A DNA stretch of 64,000 bases from Alkalihalobacillus sp. YIM B00296 (GCF_020179385.1 NZ_JAIBLJ010000005.1:233260-297259), one strand, 5' to 3'. Shown: positions 8,735 through 18,369, counted from the first letter of the stretch. Translations and numbers: made by a program. Notes: a model not told the origin generated them from the letters alone.

Positions 8735-10033
8735 TTATTTCATTGCACTATCAATTTTTGATTGCATCGCTTTTGCAGCTTCTTCTGGTGTATTCTCCCC
8801 TGCGATCGCTTTTGAAACTTCGATCTGAATGATTTCTGAAATCTCAGGGTAGTTCGGAACGACCGGACGAGATACCGCAGACTCGAGCGCGTTTACGAAC
8901 CCTTCTTCTTTAAAGAACGGGTTGGCTTCTAAAATTTCCTCATCCTCAAAGAGAGAAGGGATCGTAGGAGCGAGACCGCCATGGATTGCTGAAATCTTTT
9001 GTCCTTCAGGTCCAGTCATGAATTTTACGAATTCCCAGGCTTCTTGAGGATGCTCAGAGAATTGGTTGATTGCGGTCATCCATCCGCCAAGAGCTGCTGC
9101 GGATCCGGCATCCCCTTCAGGAAGTGGGGCAACGCCGACATTCCCGACAATTTTAGATTGCTCTTCGTCATTCGCTAAAGCATATTGGTAAGGCCAGTTA
9201 CGGATGAATGGTGATTCTCCTTCGATGAATGACGTATGGGATTCAGGTTCTGTGAATGTCGTGATGTTTTTAGGTACGAAATCTGCATTCGCTACTTCCA
9301 CCAGCTTCTTGAGACCTTTGATTGCTTCTGGACTATCAACCACTGCTTCGCCGTCTTCATTGACGATCGCCCCGCCGTAAGATGCAATGAATTCAACCGC
9401 GTTACATACTAATCCTTCGTATTGCTTCGCTTGCATCAAGTACCCGAATTTCGTACCTTCCTCACCTTGTAGTTTACTTGCTTTGGTCATCAGTTCATCC
9501 CATGTTTTTGGTGGTTCTTCTGTTATATCGGTACGATAGAAAAGCATTCCTGCATCGATGAATTTAGGCATCGCCCATTGTTTCCCCTGGAAGTTCGCGG
9601 CACTTACCGCACCTTCGTTATAATCGTCCAGATTGATTCCATCCTTTTTCAGGAAGCGATCAAGCGGTAGTACATACCCAGCTTGCGCAAATTCTGCGGG
9701 CCACACGACATCAAGGTCCATGACATCGATTTCACTTGATTTACCGTTTAACGCTGTGACGTAAGCATCATGCTGCGCCCCTGTATCAGAAGGCATTTCA
9801 CGATATTCAACGTTAATGTTCGGATGTTCTTTTTCGAACGCTTTGATGATTTCGTCCGTCGCTTTCGTTGCATCTTGACCTCTTGCATAAACAATTGTCA
9901 CTTGTTCATCTTCGGATTTGTTTTCATCCCCATTTCCGCTACTTCCATTATCTTCATTGGAGCTGCACGCTGCTAGAATTAGGCTTAAAACAAGTAAAAT
10001 CGAGAACAAGCTTGTCCATTTTAGTTTTTTCAT
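8735..10033 (-). CDS. Extracellular sugar-binding lipoprotein (family 1 solute-binding protein)
   Basis: Captures oligosaccharides outside the cell for the MalFG-type permeases. Residues 1-22 are a lipoprotein signal with lipobox LAAC, followed by a Ser/Asn/Glu-rich linker. The mature domain is a typical type 1 binding protein (VEYREMPSDTG, LGGWMTAINQFSEHP, AWEFVKFMTGPEGQ); total length 432 is normal. AAAGGGAGAG precedes the ATG. It is the first gene of the transporter operon, and a CRE or LacI-type palindrome lies about 20 bases upstream. The sugar is not readable from sequence; maltodextrin or an isomaltose-type sugar fits the GH13 neighbour. Confidence 0.92.
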   Translation of the reverse strand: MKKLKWTSLFSILLVLSLILAACSSNEDNGSSGNGDENKSEDEQVTIVYARGQDATKATDEIIKAFEKEHPNINVEYREMPSDTGAQHDAYVTALNGKSSEIDVMDLDVVWPAEFAQAGYVLPLDRFLKKDGINLDDYNEGAVSAANFQGKQWAMPKFIDAGMLFYRTDITEEPPKTWDELMTKASKLQGEEGTKFGYLMQAKQYEGLVCNAVEFIASYGGAIVNEDGEAVVDSPEAIKGLKKLVEVANADFVPKNITTFTEPESHTSFIEGESPFIRNWPYQYALANDEEQSKIVGNVGVAPLPEGDAGSAAALGGWMTAINQFSEHPQEAWEFVKFMTGPEGQKISAIHGGLAPTIPSLFEDEEILEANPFFKEEGFVNALESAVSRPVVPNYPEISEIIQIEVSKAIAGENTPEEAAKAMQSKIDSAMK

Positions 10034-10052
10034 ACTGATCTCTCCCTTTAAT

Positions 10053-10068
10053 TTGGAATCGATTTCAT
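10053..10068. promoter_or_regulatory. CRE-like / LacI-type operator upstream of the binding-protein gene
   Basis: TTGGAATCGATTTCAT fits the CcpA consensus WTGNAANCGNWNNCA and is also a near-palindrome that the adjacent LacI-type regulator could bind. A sister site lies at 11135-11150. Position between operon start and regulator end supports control of the transporter operon. Confidence 0.6.
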
Positions 10069-10100
10069 ATATCTTTAAAAAAAGAATACGGGTAAAAATC

Positions 10101-11087
10101 TCATGTGGAATCTCGAATAATCAGTTCAAATGGTAATTCGACCCGGTTAGAGCTGATTTTTTGGGATGATTGGATTTGTTCGACCATCAATTCCATCGCA
10201 GTCCTTCCTAATTGGTGGACAGGTTGCTTGACCGTTGTCAGGCCCATCAATTCTGCGACTGGTTGATCGTCAAATCCAATGACAGCAAGATCGTCAGGAA
10301 TTCGGTAGCCATTTTTCCTTGCTTCGAATATGAGCCCTGAAGCTACTTCATCACTTCCAGTAAAAACTGCTGTCGGCCGCTCCTTCAGATTATGGAGCCG
10401 ATAGAATAAACGTTTTCCACCTTCTATTGTAAATTGATCCGTGTACATCCATTCGGGCTTAATTGAGATGCCAGCCTGATGCATGGCTTTTATGTAGCCT
10501 TCTTGTCTGCCTTTGGATACCCTGCTGCCACCTGGCTCTGAACTGCAGTAAACAATCGATTGATGTCCACGGTCGATCAAGTGTTGAGTTCCGATATAAC
10601 CGCCCATTACCTGGTCGAGATGTGCCATCGGAACTTTGGCTTCATAATCATATTCATTACAGAGTACGATGGGACCGTACGTTAAATAAGGTTCAATTTC
10701 GGTCCAATGATTTTCCATAGAAGTCAAGATCAATCCATCAATCTGCTTTCCTCGCAACAATTGCAGGTAACTTAATTCCTGTTGCTTGTTATACCTCGTT
10801 TGGCAGAATAAGAGTTGAAACTCTTTTTCTGCAGCGACTTCTTCCATCGTTTCAACCAGTTGGCTGAAAAATGGATTGGTGAGACGCGGCACATATACCG
10901 CAATCGTCTCGGTTTTTTGCTTCCTTAGTTTCTGCGCATTGGAATTCGGTACATACTGAAGCTCTTCCATTGCCTGTTTTACAAGTTTTTTCTTTTCCTC
11001 GCTGACATAGGGATGTTGATTGATCACCCGTGAAACGGTAGTACGTGATAATCCGGCACGTTCAGCTACATCAGATATCGTCGCCAT
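10101..11087 (-). CDS. LacI family transcriptional regulator
   Basis: Probable repressor of the neighbouring sugar transporter operon. The N-terminal helix-turn-helix MATISDVAERAGLSRTTVSRV is followed by the hinge NSNAQKLRKQKT and a periplasmic-binding-protein-like effector domain with VIGFDDQPVAELM near the end. I choose ATG 11087 (328 residues, the family norm); upstream in-frame ATGs at 11126 and 11150 lack ribosome binding sites, and the one at 11150 lies inside the operator palindrome. The gene is upstream of and codirectional with the transporter operon. The inducer is unknown. Confidence 0.9.
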   Translation of the reverse strand: MATISDVAERAGLSRTTVSRVINQHPYVSEEKKKLVKQAMEELQYVPNSNAQKLRKQKTETIAVYVPRLTNPFFSQLVETMEEVAAEKEFQLLFCQTRYNKQQELSYLQLLRGKQIDGLILTSMENHWTEIEPYLTYGPIVLCNEYDYEAKVPMAHLDQVMGGYIGTQHLIDRGHQSIVYCSSEPGGSRVSKGRQEGYIKAMHQAGISIKPEWMYTDQFTIEGGKRLFYRLHNLKERPTAVFTGSDEVASGLIFEARKNGYRIPDDLAVIGFDDQPVAELMGLTTVKQPVHQLGRTAMELMVEQIQSSQKISSNRVELPFELIIRDST

Positions 11088-11134
11088 ACGATTCCTACGT
11101 ATAGGATTCCCCCTCCTCCCAGACATGTATATAC

Positions 11135-11150
11135 ATGAAATCGTTTTCAT
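11135..11150. promoter_or_regulatory. CRE-like / LacI-type operator upstream of the LacI gene
   Basis: ATGAAATCGTTTTCAT is a near-perfect palindrome and fits the CRE consensus at all fixed positions. Its similarity to 10053-10068 (shared core GAA/AATCG and TTTTCAT-like half) suggests the same protein binds both, either CcpA or the LacI-type regulator acting on its own gene. Confidence 0.6.
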
Positions 11151-11203
11151 AACTGATTATATTGAAAAGTCTGAATAATTACAAGCGTTTTTTAAAAACA
11201 ATA

Positions 11204-11313
11204 GTGTACCAGGCACCGTTTCATACCCCTTGGTATCACTGGGATGCTGATCGGTGCTAGGTACAGTTTCAGAACCCTTGGTATTATTGACTTTTTAAGT
11301 GGTGCCTGGCACC
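11204..11313. repeat. REP-like element, copy 1
   Basis: Bounded by GTGTACCAGGCACC (11204-11217) and GGTGCCTGGCACC (11301-11313) in inverted orientation, with an extra internal GGTGCTAGGTAC half. The right 75 bases are nearly identical to those of the element at 16011-16101. No coding potential. Confidence 0.7.
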
Positions 11314-11337
11314 GAAATGAGACTAAATGATAAAAAT

Positions 11338-11377
11338 GAACATTTATGTTGACATTTATGTTCGTTTTTAACATAAT
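11338..11377 (+). promoter_or_regulatory. Promoter and overlapping operator of the DeoR-type operon
   Basis: TTGACA (11349-11354), 17 bases, CATAAT (11372-11377) make a good sigma-A promoter. A 26-bp dyad, GAACATTTATGT with ACATTTATGTTC (11338-11363), that also contains the direct repeat ACATTTATGTT covers the -35 box and is a candidate operator for the DeoR-family product encoded just downstream. Confidence 0.65.
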
Positions 11378-11427
11378 CGATAGTGAGGAATGATAAAAAC
11401 GACCAAACACGTAAAGGAATGAACACA

Positions 11428-12198
11428 ATGTCCCCATCACAGAGAAGGGAAAGGATCATCTCCCATGTGAATGAAACTGGAAAAGTAGATATTGAACATT
11501 TAAGTGAAATGTTCAATGTTTCTCCAATGACCATCCGGCGTGATCTTGTCCAATTAGAACAGGATGGAAAATTGATCAGAACTCATGGGGGGGCGGTTTC
11601 GCCTAAGTCCCTAACACTTGAAACACCTTACCTTAATAAAGAAACAAAGGATGTCCAGGAAAAAAGAGCCATAGCAAAAAAAGCCGCAGGATTCATCCCA
11701 GACGGAGCGAGTATTTTACTGGATTCTGGAACTACTACCCTGGAATTAGCAAAACAATTAGTTAATCGGAAGGATCTTACCATCATTACCAATGATATAA
11801 AGATTGCAAGTGAGCTTGTCGATTCATCATTGAAAGTGATTGTCACTGGCGGAGACCTCCAGAACAATGTAGGAGCGTTACTCGGTGCACAGACCCAGGA
11901 ATTTTTAAGAGGGATCCACGTCGATTTGTTTTTCCTTGGTGCCCATGCAATTGATATTCAGGCAGGGATTACAGCACCTACTTTGGAAAAAGCGCTCGTC
12001 AAAAAACTGATGAGGGAAGCTGCTGAAGAAACCTGGCTGCTGGCGGATTCAAGCAAAATAAATCATAAAGCCTTCAGTAAAGTTTGTTCTCTAGCTGATT
12101 TGAAAGGCTTCATCACAGATAATCGAGGTGAAAAAGAAGATTATGCACTCATTGAGCAACAAGTAAAGACCTACCAGGTAGAAAGCGAGGAAACTTGA
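11428..12198 (+). CDS. DeoR family transcriptional regulator
   Basis: Probable repressor of the following sugar-acid operon. The N-terminal DeoR helix-turn-helix is clear (KVDIEHLSEMFNVSPMTIRR, then LIRTHGGA), and the C-terminal DeoRC sensor domain has LLDSGTTTLELAKQL near residue 95 and LLADSSKINHKAF near 205. I place the start at ATG 11428, nine bases after AAAGGA; ATG 11419 abuts that site, and GTG 11383 would add 15 residues. Its stop codon is followed one base later by the kinase GTG, so the genes form one operon. The effector is probably a phosphorylated four-carbon acid, by inference. Confidence 0.9.
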   Translation: MSPSQRRERIISHVNETGKVDIEHLSEMFNVSPMTIRRDLVQLEQDGKLIRTHGGAVSPKSLTLETPYLNKETKDVQEKRAIAKKAAGFIPDGASILLDSGTTTLELAKQLVNRKDLTIITNDIKIASELVDSSLKVIVTGGDLQNNVGALLGAQTQEFLRGIHVDLFFLGAHAIDIQAGITAPTLEKALVKKLMREAAEETWLLADSSKINHKAFSKVCSLADLKGFITDNRGEKEDYALIEQQVKTYQVESEET

Positions 12199-12199
12199 T

Positions 12200-13510
12200 G
12201 TGATTGGAGTTATTGCAGATGATTTGACCGGTGCGAATGCAACAGGAGTCAGACTCACAAAGCAAGGATTCAAGACAGCGACAATAGTACGGGACGCTCC
12301 ATTGCCTGAAAAAAACCGATATGATGCGATTTGCATTGATACTGACAGCCGGTATTCCCCGGTCAATGTATGCCAGCAACGAGTAAAAACGGCTATCGAT
12401 AAATTCAAAAAACAGGAAGTAACTATATTTTGCAAAAGAATTGACAGTACTATCAGAGGACATTTCGGATATGAAATTGATGTGATGCTTGATGAATTAG
12501 GTGAAGAAACCATAGCGATCGTATGCCCCTCCTTTCCTAAATCAGGACGTGTCACCACAGGTGGCTACCTACTGGTTGACGGTGTTCCATTACAGGAAAC
12601 AGATGTGGCAAGAGATCCGATCAAACCTCTAACTGAATCGTATGTTCCAAATATCATTCAAACACAAAGCGTATACCCTGTAGAACACATCCCTTTGTCC
12701 ACAGTTCTGGAAGGAGCAGAACCTATCGCTACCAGGATAAAGGATCTAAGCGAAAAAGGCATCCGGGTCATTTCCATCGATGCGGTTACCGATGAAGAAA
12801 TCGATGAAATTGCAAGAGCGATGACGTTGATTGAAAACAAGAGGGTCATACCGTGTGACCCTGGGCCACTCACAGCTTCCTATTGCCGTGATTATATCCA
12901 GTACCAAGTAAAACCAACCAAGATCCTTGTCACTGTTGGAAGTGCTACTGCGATGACCGGAAGGCAGCTTGAATACCTGTACTCAAAAACTCAAATTACA
13001 CCTATTTATGTAGACGCAGAAAAACTTGCCACTTTTAATGGAAGATGGGAAGAAGAGATACAGCGTTCCGTTGATAAAGCCTTGAAAATGGTACAGGAAA
13101 ATGACCTCATTGTAGTCACTACCTACCGTACTGGTGCAAAACGGGTGAACTTGAAAGAAAAAGCCCTGATTGAAAATTCTTCCGAGGATGCTCTAGCCAA
13201 ACGAATAACCGATGGGCTTGCGAAGATTTCAAGGAAACTGATAGAACGATCACCATACAAAATCGAAGGTTGCTTTTCAAGCGGAGGTGATGTTACAGCT
13301 TCTATTTGTGCCATAAGTGGAGCATCCGGTATACATCTTGACGATGAAGTCATTCCGTTAGCAGCTTACGGCCAGTTCATCGGTGGACATTTTGATGGTA
13401 TTTCCGTGGTTACGAAAGGCGGACTTGTCGGTGACAAGAAAGCCATATACGATTGCGTTCAACTTTTAAAAAACAAGCTTTCCCAATACAGAAAGGAGAA
13501 GAATGTATGA
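12200..13510 (+). CDS. dtnK: DUF1537 four-carbon acid sugar kinase (D-threonate/D-erythronate kinase type)
   Basis: ATP-dependent 4-phosphorylation of a tetronate. The N-terminal domain begins [15 protein letters not shown], the family's acid-sugar-binding motif, and carries [13 protein letters not shown] near residue 80; the C-terminal nucleotide-binding domain carries [10 protein letters not shown] near 365. At 436 residues it is complete. GTG 12200 is the only start compatible with the preceding stop, with GCGAGG upstream. It overlaps pdxA2 by four bases (ATGA). Pairing with PdxA2 and no other enzymes is the known arrangement for D-threonate or D-erythronate use; which epimer is used cannot be read here. 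Confidence 0.85.
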   Translation: MIGVIADDLTGANATGVRLTKQGFKTATIVRDAPLPEKNRYDAICIDTDSRYSPVNVCQQRVKTAIDKFKKQEVTIFCKRIDSTIRGHFGYEIDVMLDELGEETIAIVCPSFPKSGRVTTGGYLLVDGVPLQETDVARDPIKPLTESYVPNIIQTQSVYPVEHIPLSTVLEGAEPIATRIKDLSEKGIRVISIDAVTDEEIDEIARAMTLIENKRVIPCDPGPLTASYCRDYIQYQVKPTKILVTVGSATAMTGRQLEYLYSKTQITPIYVDAEKLATFNGRWEEEIQRSVDKALKMVQENDLIVVTTYRTGAKRVNLKEKALIENSSEDALAKRITDGLAKISRKLIERSPYKIEGCFSSGGDVTASICAISGASGIHLDDEVIPLAAYGQFIGGHFDGISVVTKGGLVGDKKAIYDCVQLLKNKLSQYRKEKNV

Positions 13511-14526
13511 CAACACATATCGAAAGACCTATCATCGCCATACCTATGGGGGATCCTGCAGGAATAGGACCTGAAATCACTGTTGGTGCATTAAGTAAAA
13601 AAAAGATTTATGAACAATCCCGTCCAATTGTAATCGGGCATACTGAAGTATTGGAAAAAGCGGTCGGGATCATGGATGTGAATCTGTCTATCAACAAAGT
13701 GGAGTCACCAGAGGAAGGAAAATATGAGTTCGGAACGATCGATGTGATCCATCTTCCGAACTTAAAGATAGATGAATTGAGATTCGGAGAAGTACAAGCT
13801 CAATGCGGTCAAGCTGCATTCGAATACATCAAGAAAACGGTTGATCTTGCGAATGCCAGTGACGTCCATGTCATGGCGACGACTCCGATCAATAAAGAAT
13901 CATTGAAAGCTGCCGAAGTACCGTATATCGGGCATACAGAAATGCTTGCTGCTCTTACAAATACGGATGATCCACTGACGATGTTTGAAGTTCATAATAT
14001 GAGGATCTTCTTCTTGACACGTCATCTTAGTGTCAAGGATGCCATCGGCCAAATGACAAAGGAACGGGTCCGTGATTATTTGAACCGATGTGATAAAGCA
14101 CTTCAACGTTTAGGCGTTGAAAAGCGTAAGTTTGCTGTTGCAGGGTTGAATCCACATGCTGGTGAAGGTGGCTTGTTCGGACGCGAAGAAATTGATGAAT
14201 TGATACCAGGTATTGAACTTGCAAATCAAGATGGTATTGATGCCGTGGGACCGGTTCCTGCAGATTCGGTTTTCCATCATGCATTGAATGGAAAATTCGA
14301 TGCGGTCCTATCCCTCTATCATGACCAAGGGCATATCGCTGCAAAAATGACTGATTTCGAAAGAACGATATCGATTACGAATGGTCTGCCATTCCTTAGA
14401 ACATCCGTGGACCATGGAACAGCATTCGATATAGCCGGACAAGGGATTGCTAGTACCGTCAGTATGGAAGAATGCATAAAACTGGCGGCAAAATACGCTT
14501 CTAGATTCACACGGGAAAACATCTAA
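13507..14526 (+). CDS. pdxA2: PdxA2-type 4-phospho-D-threonate dehydrogenase
   Basis: NAD-dependent oxidation and decarboxylation of the 4-phosphotetronate to dihydroxyacetone phosphate. It belongs to the PdxA family ([13 protein letters not shown] at the N terminus; metal ligands in IGHTEMLA near 135, [11 protein letters not shown] near 215 and [11 protein letters not shown] near 275; [12 protein letters not shown] near 305). The 339-residue length is normal. ATG 13507 follows AAAGGAG and overlaps the kinase stop, which suggests translational coupling. Location in a sugar-acid operon rather than with pyridoxine genes favours PdxA2 over biosynthetic PdxA. Confidence 0.88.
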   Translation: MTTHIERPIIAIPMGDPAGIGPEITVGALSKKKIYEQSRPIVIGHTEVLEKAVGIMDVNLSINKVESPEEGKYEFGTIDVIHLPNLKIDELRFGEVQAQCGQAAFEYIKKTVDLANASDVHVMATTPINKESLKAAEVPYIGHTEMLAALTNTDDPLTMFEVHNMRIFFLTRHLSVKDAIGQMTKERVRDYLNRCDKALQRLGVEKRKFAVAGLNPHAGEGGLFGREEIDELIPGIELANQDGIDAVGPVPADSVFHHALNGKFDAVLSLYHDQGHIAAKMTDFERTISITNGLPFLRTSVDHGTAFDIAGQGIASTVSMEECIKLAAKYASRFTRENI

Positions 14527-14556
14527 CAAAATTAACAACCGATAGGAGGCATTAAA

Positions 14557-15927
14557 ATGGAACCATCTGGAGTACAAATGATTTTAGGCTTAGTTCTAGG
14601 TGTATTCTTGCTAATCTTTCTAGTTTTACGTACGAAAATCCATGCCTTTCTTGCATTGATCATTGCCGCATCCATCACTGGAATCGTCGGGGGTATGAAA
14701 GCCCCTGACGTGGTCAATGCCATCACCTCAGGGTTTGGAAGTACACTTGGTTCAATCGGGATCGTCATCGGGTTTGGTGTCATGATGGGACGTATACTGG
14801 AAGTATCAGGTGCTGCGGAAAGATTGGCCTATAGTTTTATAAAATGGTTAGGAAAGCGAAAGGAAGAATGGGCGATGGCTGTTACAGGGTATGTCGTTTC
14901 AATCCCTATCTTCGTCGATTCAGCTTTCGTTATTTTAGCGCCACTAGCGAAAGCGCTATCAAAAAAGACTGGTAAATCTGTTGTCGCGTTAGGAGTCGCG
15001 CTTGGTGTCGGTCTAGCCGTGACACACCATGCTGTTCCCCCTACCCCTGGACCGTTGGGCGTTGCAGGAATCTTCGGTGTCGATGTAGGATGGATGATTA
15101 TCACAGGTTTGATTTTCGCTATTCCGCTGATCATTATTGGCGTCTATTACGCGAAATGGGTCGGTAAAAAGATCTACCAGCTTCCTGATGAAGACGGCCA
15201 AGGGTTTGTAAGACCTGAAATGCCGCAAACATTGGAAGAGTATTACGAAATGCAAGAGAATAAAAACCTCCCGTCCTTACTACGTTCATCATTACCGATT
15301 TTGGTACCGATCTTTTTGATTTTCTTAAACACGACCATCGCAGCAATCGGGCTCGAAGGTGGTATTTATGACATCATCACTTTCCTTGGAGCTCCTATCA
15401 TTGCTGTCGGGATTGGACTTATCTTTGCCATCTACGGATTATATAATCATGTGAAACAATCGGCTGCGATCGATCGTATGGAAGAAGGGATAAAGGATGC
15501 AGGTATCATCCTGCTTGTGACTGGTGCAGGTGGTGCTTTAGGTAATGTGTTGAGAGAAAGCGGCGCAGGTGATTATATTGCGGAACAGATTGCGCAGACT
15601 TCCTTGCCTGCTATCTTGCTTCCATTCATCATCGCCAGTATCGTCCGCTTGATCCAAGGTAGTGGTACAGTCGCAATGATTACAGGTGCATCCATTTCAG
15701 CACCAATTCTAGCTGGTCTGGATGTCAATATGGTACTCGCAGCCCAGGCAGCGACACTGGGAGCCATGGTATTCTCTTATTTCAATGACAGCTTATTCTG
15801 GGTTGTAAACCGTATGCTAGGGATAAAAAATGTGAAAGAACAGATCCTCACATGGTCTATTCCAACTACAATCGTGTGGGCAGCTTCCCTCGTATTGTTA
15901 TTGGTCGCAAACCTAATAGTTGGATGA
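14557..15927 (+). CDS. GntP family permease, probable tetronate transporter
   Basis: Membrane transporter of 456 residues with about 12 hydrophobic segments and the GntP signatures VTHHAVPPTPGPLGVAG and SYFNDSLFWVVNRMLG. It is a clear paralogue of the partial permease at 1-1320. The ATG at 14557 follows TAGGAGG by eight bases and the gene closes the DeoR-kinase-PdxA2 operon, so the substrate is most likely the acid that the kinase phosphorylates. A strong hairpin and T-run follow. Confidence 0.9.
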   Translation: MEPSGVQMILGLVLGVFLLIFLVLRTKIHAFLALIIAASITGIVGGMKAPDVVNAITSGFGSTLGSIGIVIGFGVMMGRILEVSGAAERLAYSFIKWLGKRKEEWAMAVTGYVVSIPIFVDSAFVILAPLAKALSKKTGKSVVALGVALGVGLAVTHHAVPPTPGPLGVAGIFGVDVGWMIITGLIFAIPLIIIGVYYAKWVGKKIYQLPDEDGQGFVRPEMPQTLEEYYEMQENKNLPSLLRSSLPILVPIFLIFLNTTIAAIGLEGGIYDIITFLGAPIIAVGIGLIFAIYGLYNHVKQSAAIDRMEEGIKDAGIILLVTGAGGALGNVLRESGAGDYIAEQIAQTSLPAILLPFIIASIVRLIQGSGTVAMITGASISAPILAGLDVNMVLAAQAATLGAMVFSYFNDSLFWVVNRMLGIKNVKEQILTWSIPTTIVWAASLVLLLVANLIVG

Positions 15928-15967
15928 AACATAGGATAAGAGTTTAATAGTCATAAACTATAAAAGG

Positions 15968-16006
15968 AAAAGGGCTGATCTTGAAAAAGTGTCATCCCTT
16001 TTTTTT
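15968..16006 (+). terminator. Intrinsic terminator of the sugar-acid operon
   Basis: AAAAGGG (15968-15974) pairs with CCCTTTT (15996-16002), and the 3' arm runs on into a stretch of T residues. Imperfect pairing of CTGAT with GTCAT extends the stem. Confidence 0.65.
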
Positions 16007-16010
16007 GTTT

Positions 16011-16101
16011 TGTACCAGGCACCGTTCCAGGATGCTGATCGGTGCCAGATACAGTTTCAGAACCCTTGGTATTATTGACTTTTTAAGTGGTGCCTGGCAC
16101 C
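16011..16101. repeat. REP-like element, copy 2
   Basis: Starts TGTACCAGGCACCG and ends GGTGCCTGGCACC. From 16029 onward it nearly matches 11241-11313, including GATGCTGATCGGTGC and CCCTTGGTATTATTGAC. It lies between converging operons. Confidence 0.7.
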
Positions 16102-16123
16102 GGCGTTGGAATCACCAGCGAAT

Positions 16124-18250
16124 CTATAGGTTCAGCTTTGTGCGAACCAGCGGTGTCAATTCATCTTCGTACAAAACCCATAATTGATGCAGGGCTCTTG
16201 TACATCCTACATATAAAAGCTTTGCATCCGCATCATTGAATTGATAATGATCAGGGTCTGCATCCAAAACTACTGCGGCATCAAATTCCAAACCTTTTGT
16301 CATATAGACAGGCATCACCGAAATTCCGCCTTGGTAATTCGTCTGGTCCGCAGTTATCAATGAAACCTCGAGTCCATGATCCGCCAACCTTCCATGGACT
16401 TCCTTACAATCCTTTGCCGTCCTTCCTATCAATGCAATACTGTTTGCATCCGACTTCTGGATTTGTTCTACAATCGATATGAGCTTCTCAGTCCGATCAG
16501 TCCTTCCTATCTGGACTTCCCTGACTGGTTCACCGCTTCGGAATACGGGTTTTGCCAATCCGCCGGTTTGTCGCATGTTTTGCAGGATCCGGTTGGCATA
16601 CTCGATGATCTCTAAGGTAGAACGATAACTTCGTTTCATCTGTACGTATTTGGACTTCCCCTCTCCAAAAACCCCAATGAATTCTTCCCATTTTTCAATC
16701 CCTTTGTAGGAGTGGATTCCTTGGGATATATCACCGAGTATCGTGAACGAATCCTCGGTTACATACAAGCTCAGCACATCTATATGAAATGGTGAAAAAT
16801 CCTGCGCTTCATCTATGACTACATGTTGATAAGTACCCTGCTTATCCATTCCGAAAAGCCTTTGATGAATCCAGATGAGTGCAGGTAAATCTTCTGCGTT
16901 TACTTCCTTTTTGTTCATCCGCTTTCTTGTATCGTCTATGACTCCCCGGGGCAAATATCCTTGGATCGGTAATGCAAAACTTTGCAGCCTCGTTTTCTTA
17001 TATAATTCCTTATAAAAGGTAAAAGCATTGTGATCCGGCCATTCTTTCATGTAAGCCTTCAATTGTTTATCAGCGGTTTTCTTCCGTTCTTTCCGTTCAT
17101 GGGGAAGCATCTCGCCTACTTGGTTTTGCGCCCATGTCTTCAAACGATTCATTATCCGTTTTCGGCGAACTGAAATCGGGAAGTGTCGCTGTTCATCGTT
17201 CCACTTTTTTACGGTAGGAGAAGGTAAAACGGCCCCTTCCCAAAGCTTCAAATCCGTTTCCGGTACCATTGTTTTTTCAAACTGGTCCAACGCGTCCTCT
17301 AAAACTTTTTTATAAGCCAATGAGCCTTTCAATCTTCCAGCTTCCCGAATATGTTGATTAATTCCCAGCCCTTTTGAAAAAATGCTTTCCAGTTCACCTG
17401 TACGCTCTGAAACAGTGATCCCCTCTTCCAGGATCCCTTGTGCCCATTCATCGAACGTAGTTTGTTGAATCCCGCCTACTCCGAGCTCCGGAAGAACATT
17501 TGAGATATAGTCTAAAAACATTCTGTTCGGGGCGAAAATGATCATTTGCGTGGCACTGAGATGATCCCTGTAATGGTATAGCAAATACGCAAGGCGATGA
17601 AGGGCAACCGTCGTTTTCCCGGATCCTGCAACCCCTTGGATGATCAGCGGCTGGTTTTTGTCAGCACGAATGATATGGTTCTGTTCAGCTTGAATGGTCG
17701 AGACGATGTCACGTAATCGATTGTCTTTCTTATCTCCTAACCGGTAAAGCAAAAATTCATCCGTTCCCCCCGTTTCAGTGCTGCCTTTTACATATGCATC
17801 TACAACACGCTGGAGTTTCTGATTACGGATGACTACATTCCGTTTCAAATGGATATCACCATCAACTCTTCCTTCTGGAGCTATATAATAAGTGTCCTCT
17901 TCCCCACCACTATATGAATAAAAGAGACTGGCAACTGGTGCGCGCCAATCGATGACCATAAGGTCGTTTGTCGATTCCTCCGTTACGCCGACCTTCCCAA
18001 TGTAGATCTCCTCAGGTCCAGGCTTTCCCTTTGCATGAAAGTCGAGTCTTCCGAAAAATGGCTCCTCTTTTGCTATCCGCAGATTTTTCCGGGCTTGCTC
18101 ACGACGATCATCGAGAGCCTGTTCGGTAATATCTTCACCAAAATACCTCGGTATCTTTTCCAGCTTTTTGATCTGACTTTTGACCTCTGCAGCGATTTGT
18201 TCGAGTTGCTGCTTCTCAACATCAAAGGCACTTTGAATCTGTTTCTTCAC
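16124..18250 (-). CDS. helD: HelD-like superfamily 1 helicase (RNA polymerase recycling factor)
   Basis: UvrD/Rep-like ATPase that in Bacillus releases stalled RNA polymerase from nucleic acid. The N-terminal 60 residues are a charged helical arm that enters the polymerase in known HelD structures. Walker A GVAGSGKTTVALHR lies near residue 210, the DEAQDFSPF Walker B motif near 478, motif IV/V segments near 555-640, and a C-terminal GCTRA motif. At 708 residues it is somewhat shorter than B. subtilis HelD (about 770). The GTG at 18250 follows AAGGAGGT. It is a single-gene unit. Confidence 0.9.
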   Translation of the reverse strand: MKKQIQSAFDVEKQQLEQIAAEVKSQIKKLEKIPRYFGEDITEQALDDRREQARKNLRIAKEEPFFGRLDFHAKGKPGPEEIYIGKVGVTEESTNDLMVIDWRAPVASLFYSYSGGEEDTYYIAPEGRVDGDIHLKRNVVIRNQKLQRVVDAYVKGSTETGGTDEFLLYRLGDKKDNRLRDIVSTIQAEQNHIIRADKNQPLIIQGVAGSGKTTVALHRLAYLLYHYRDHLSATQMIIFAPNRMFLDYISNVLPELGVGGIQQTTFDEWAQGILEEGITVSERTGELESIFSKGLGINQHIREAGRLKGSLAYKKVLEDALDQFEKTMVPETDLKLWEGAVLPSPTVKKWNDEQRHFPISVRRKRIMNRLKTWAQNQVGEMLPHERKERKKTADKQLKAYMKEWPDHNAFTFYKELYKKTRLQSFALPIQGYLPRGVIDDTRKRMNKKEVNAEDLPALIWIHQRLFGMDKQGTYQHVVIDEAQDFSPFHIDVLSLYVTEDSFTILGDISQGIHSYKGIEKWEEFIGVFGEGKSKYVQMKRSYRSTLEIIEYANRILQNMRQTGGLAKPVFRSGEPVREVQIGRTDRTEKLISIVEQIQKSDANSIALIGRTAKDCKEVHGRLADHGLEVSLITADQTNYQGGISVMPVYMTKGLEFDAAVVLDADPDHYQFNDADAKLLYVGCTRALHQLWVLYEDELTPLVRTKLNL

Positions 18251-18369
18251 GTTCAGTTACCTCCTTATAGTTATTCGTCTGAAAAGTCAGACGGAAAAAT
18301 AATTCTACCAGAGTTTGGAACTGGTAACAAGTAAATTTTAAGAATCAAGATGCTATTTATCCCATCGTT

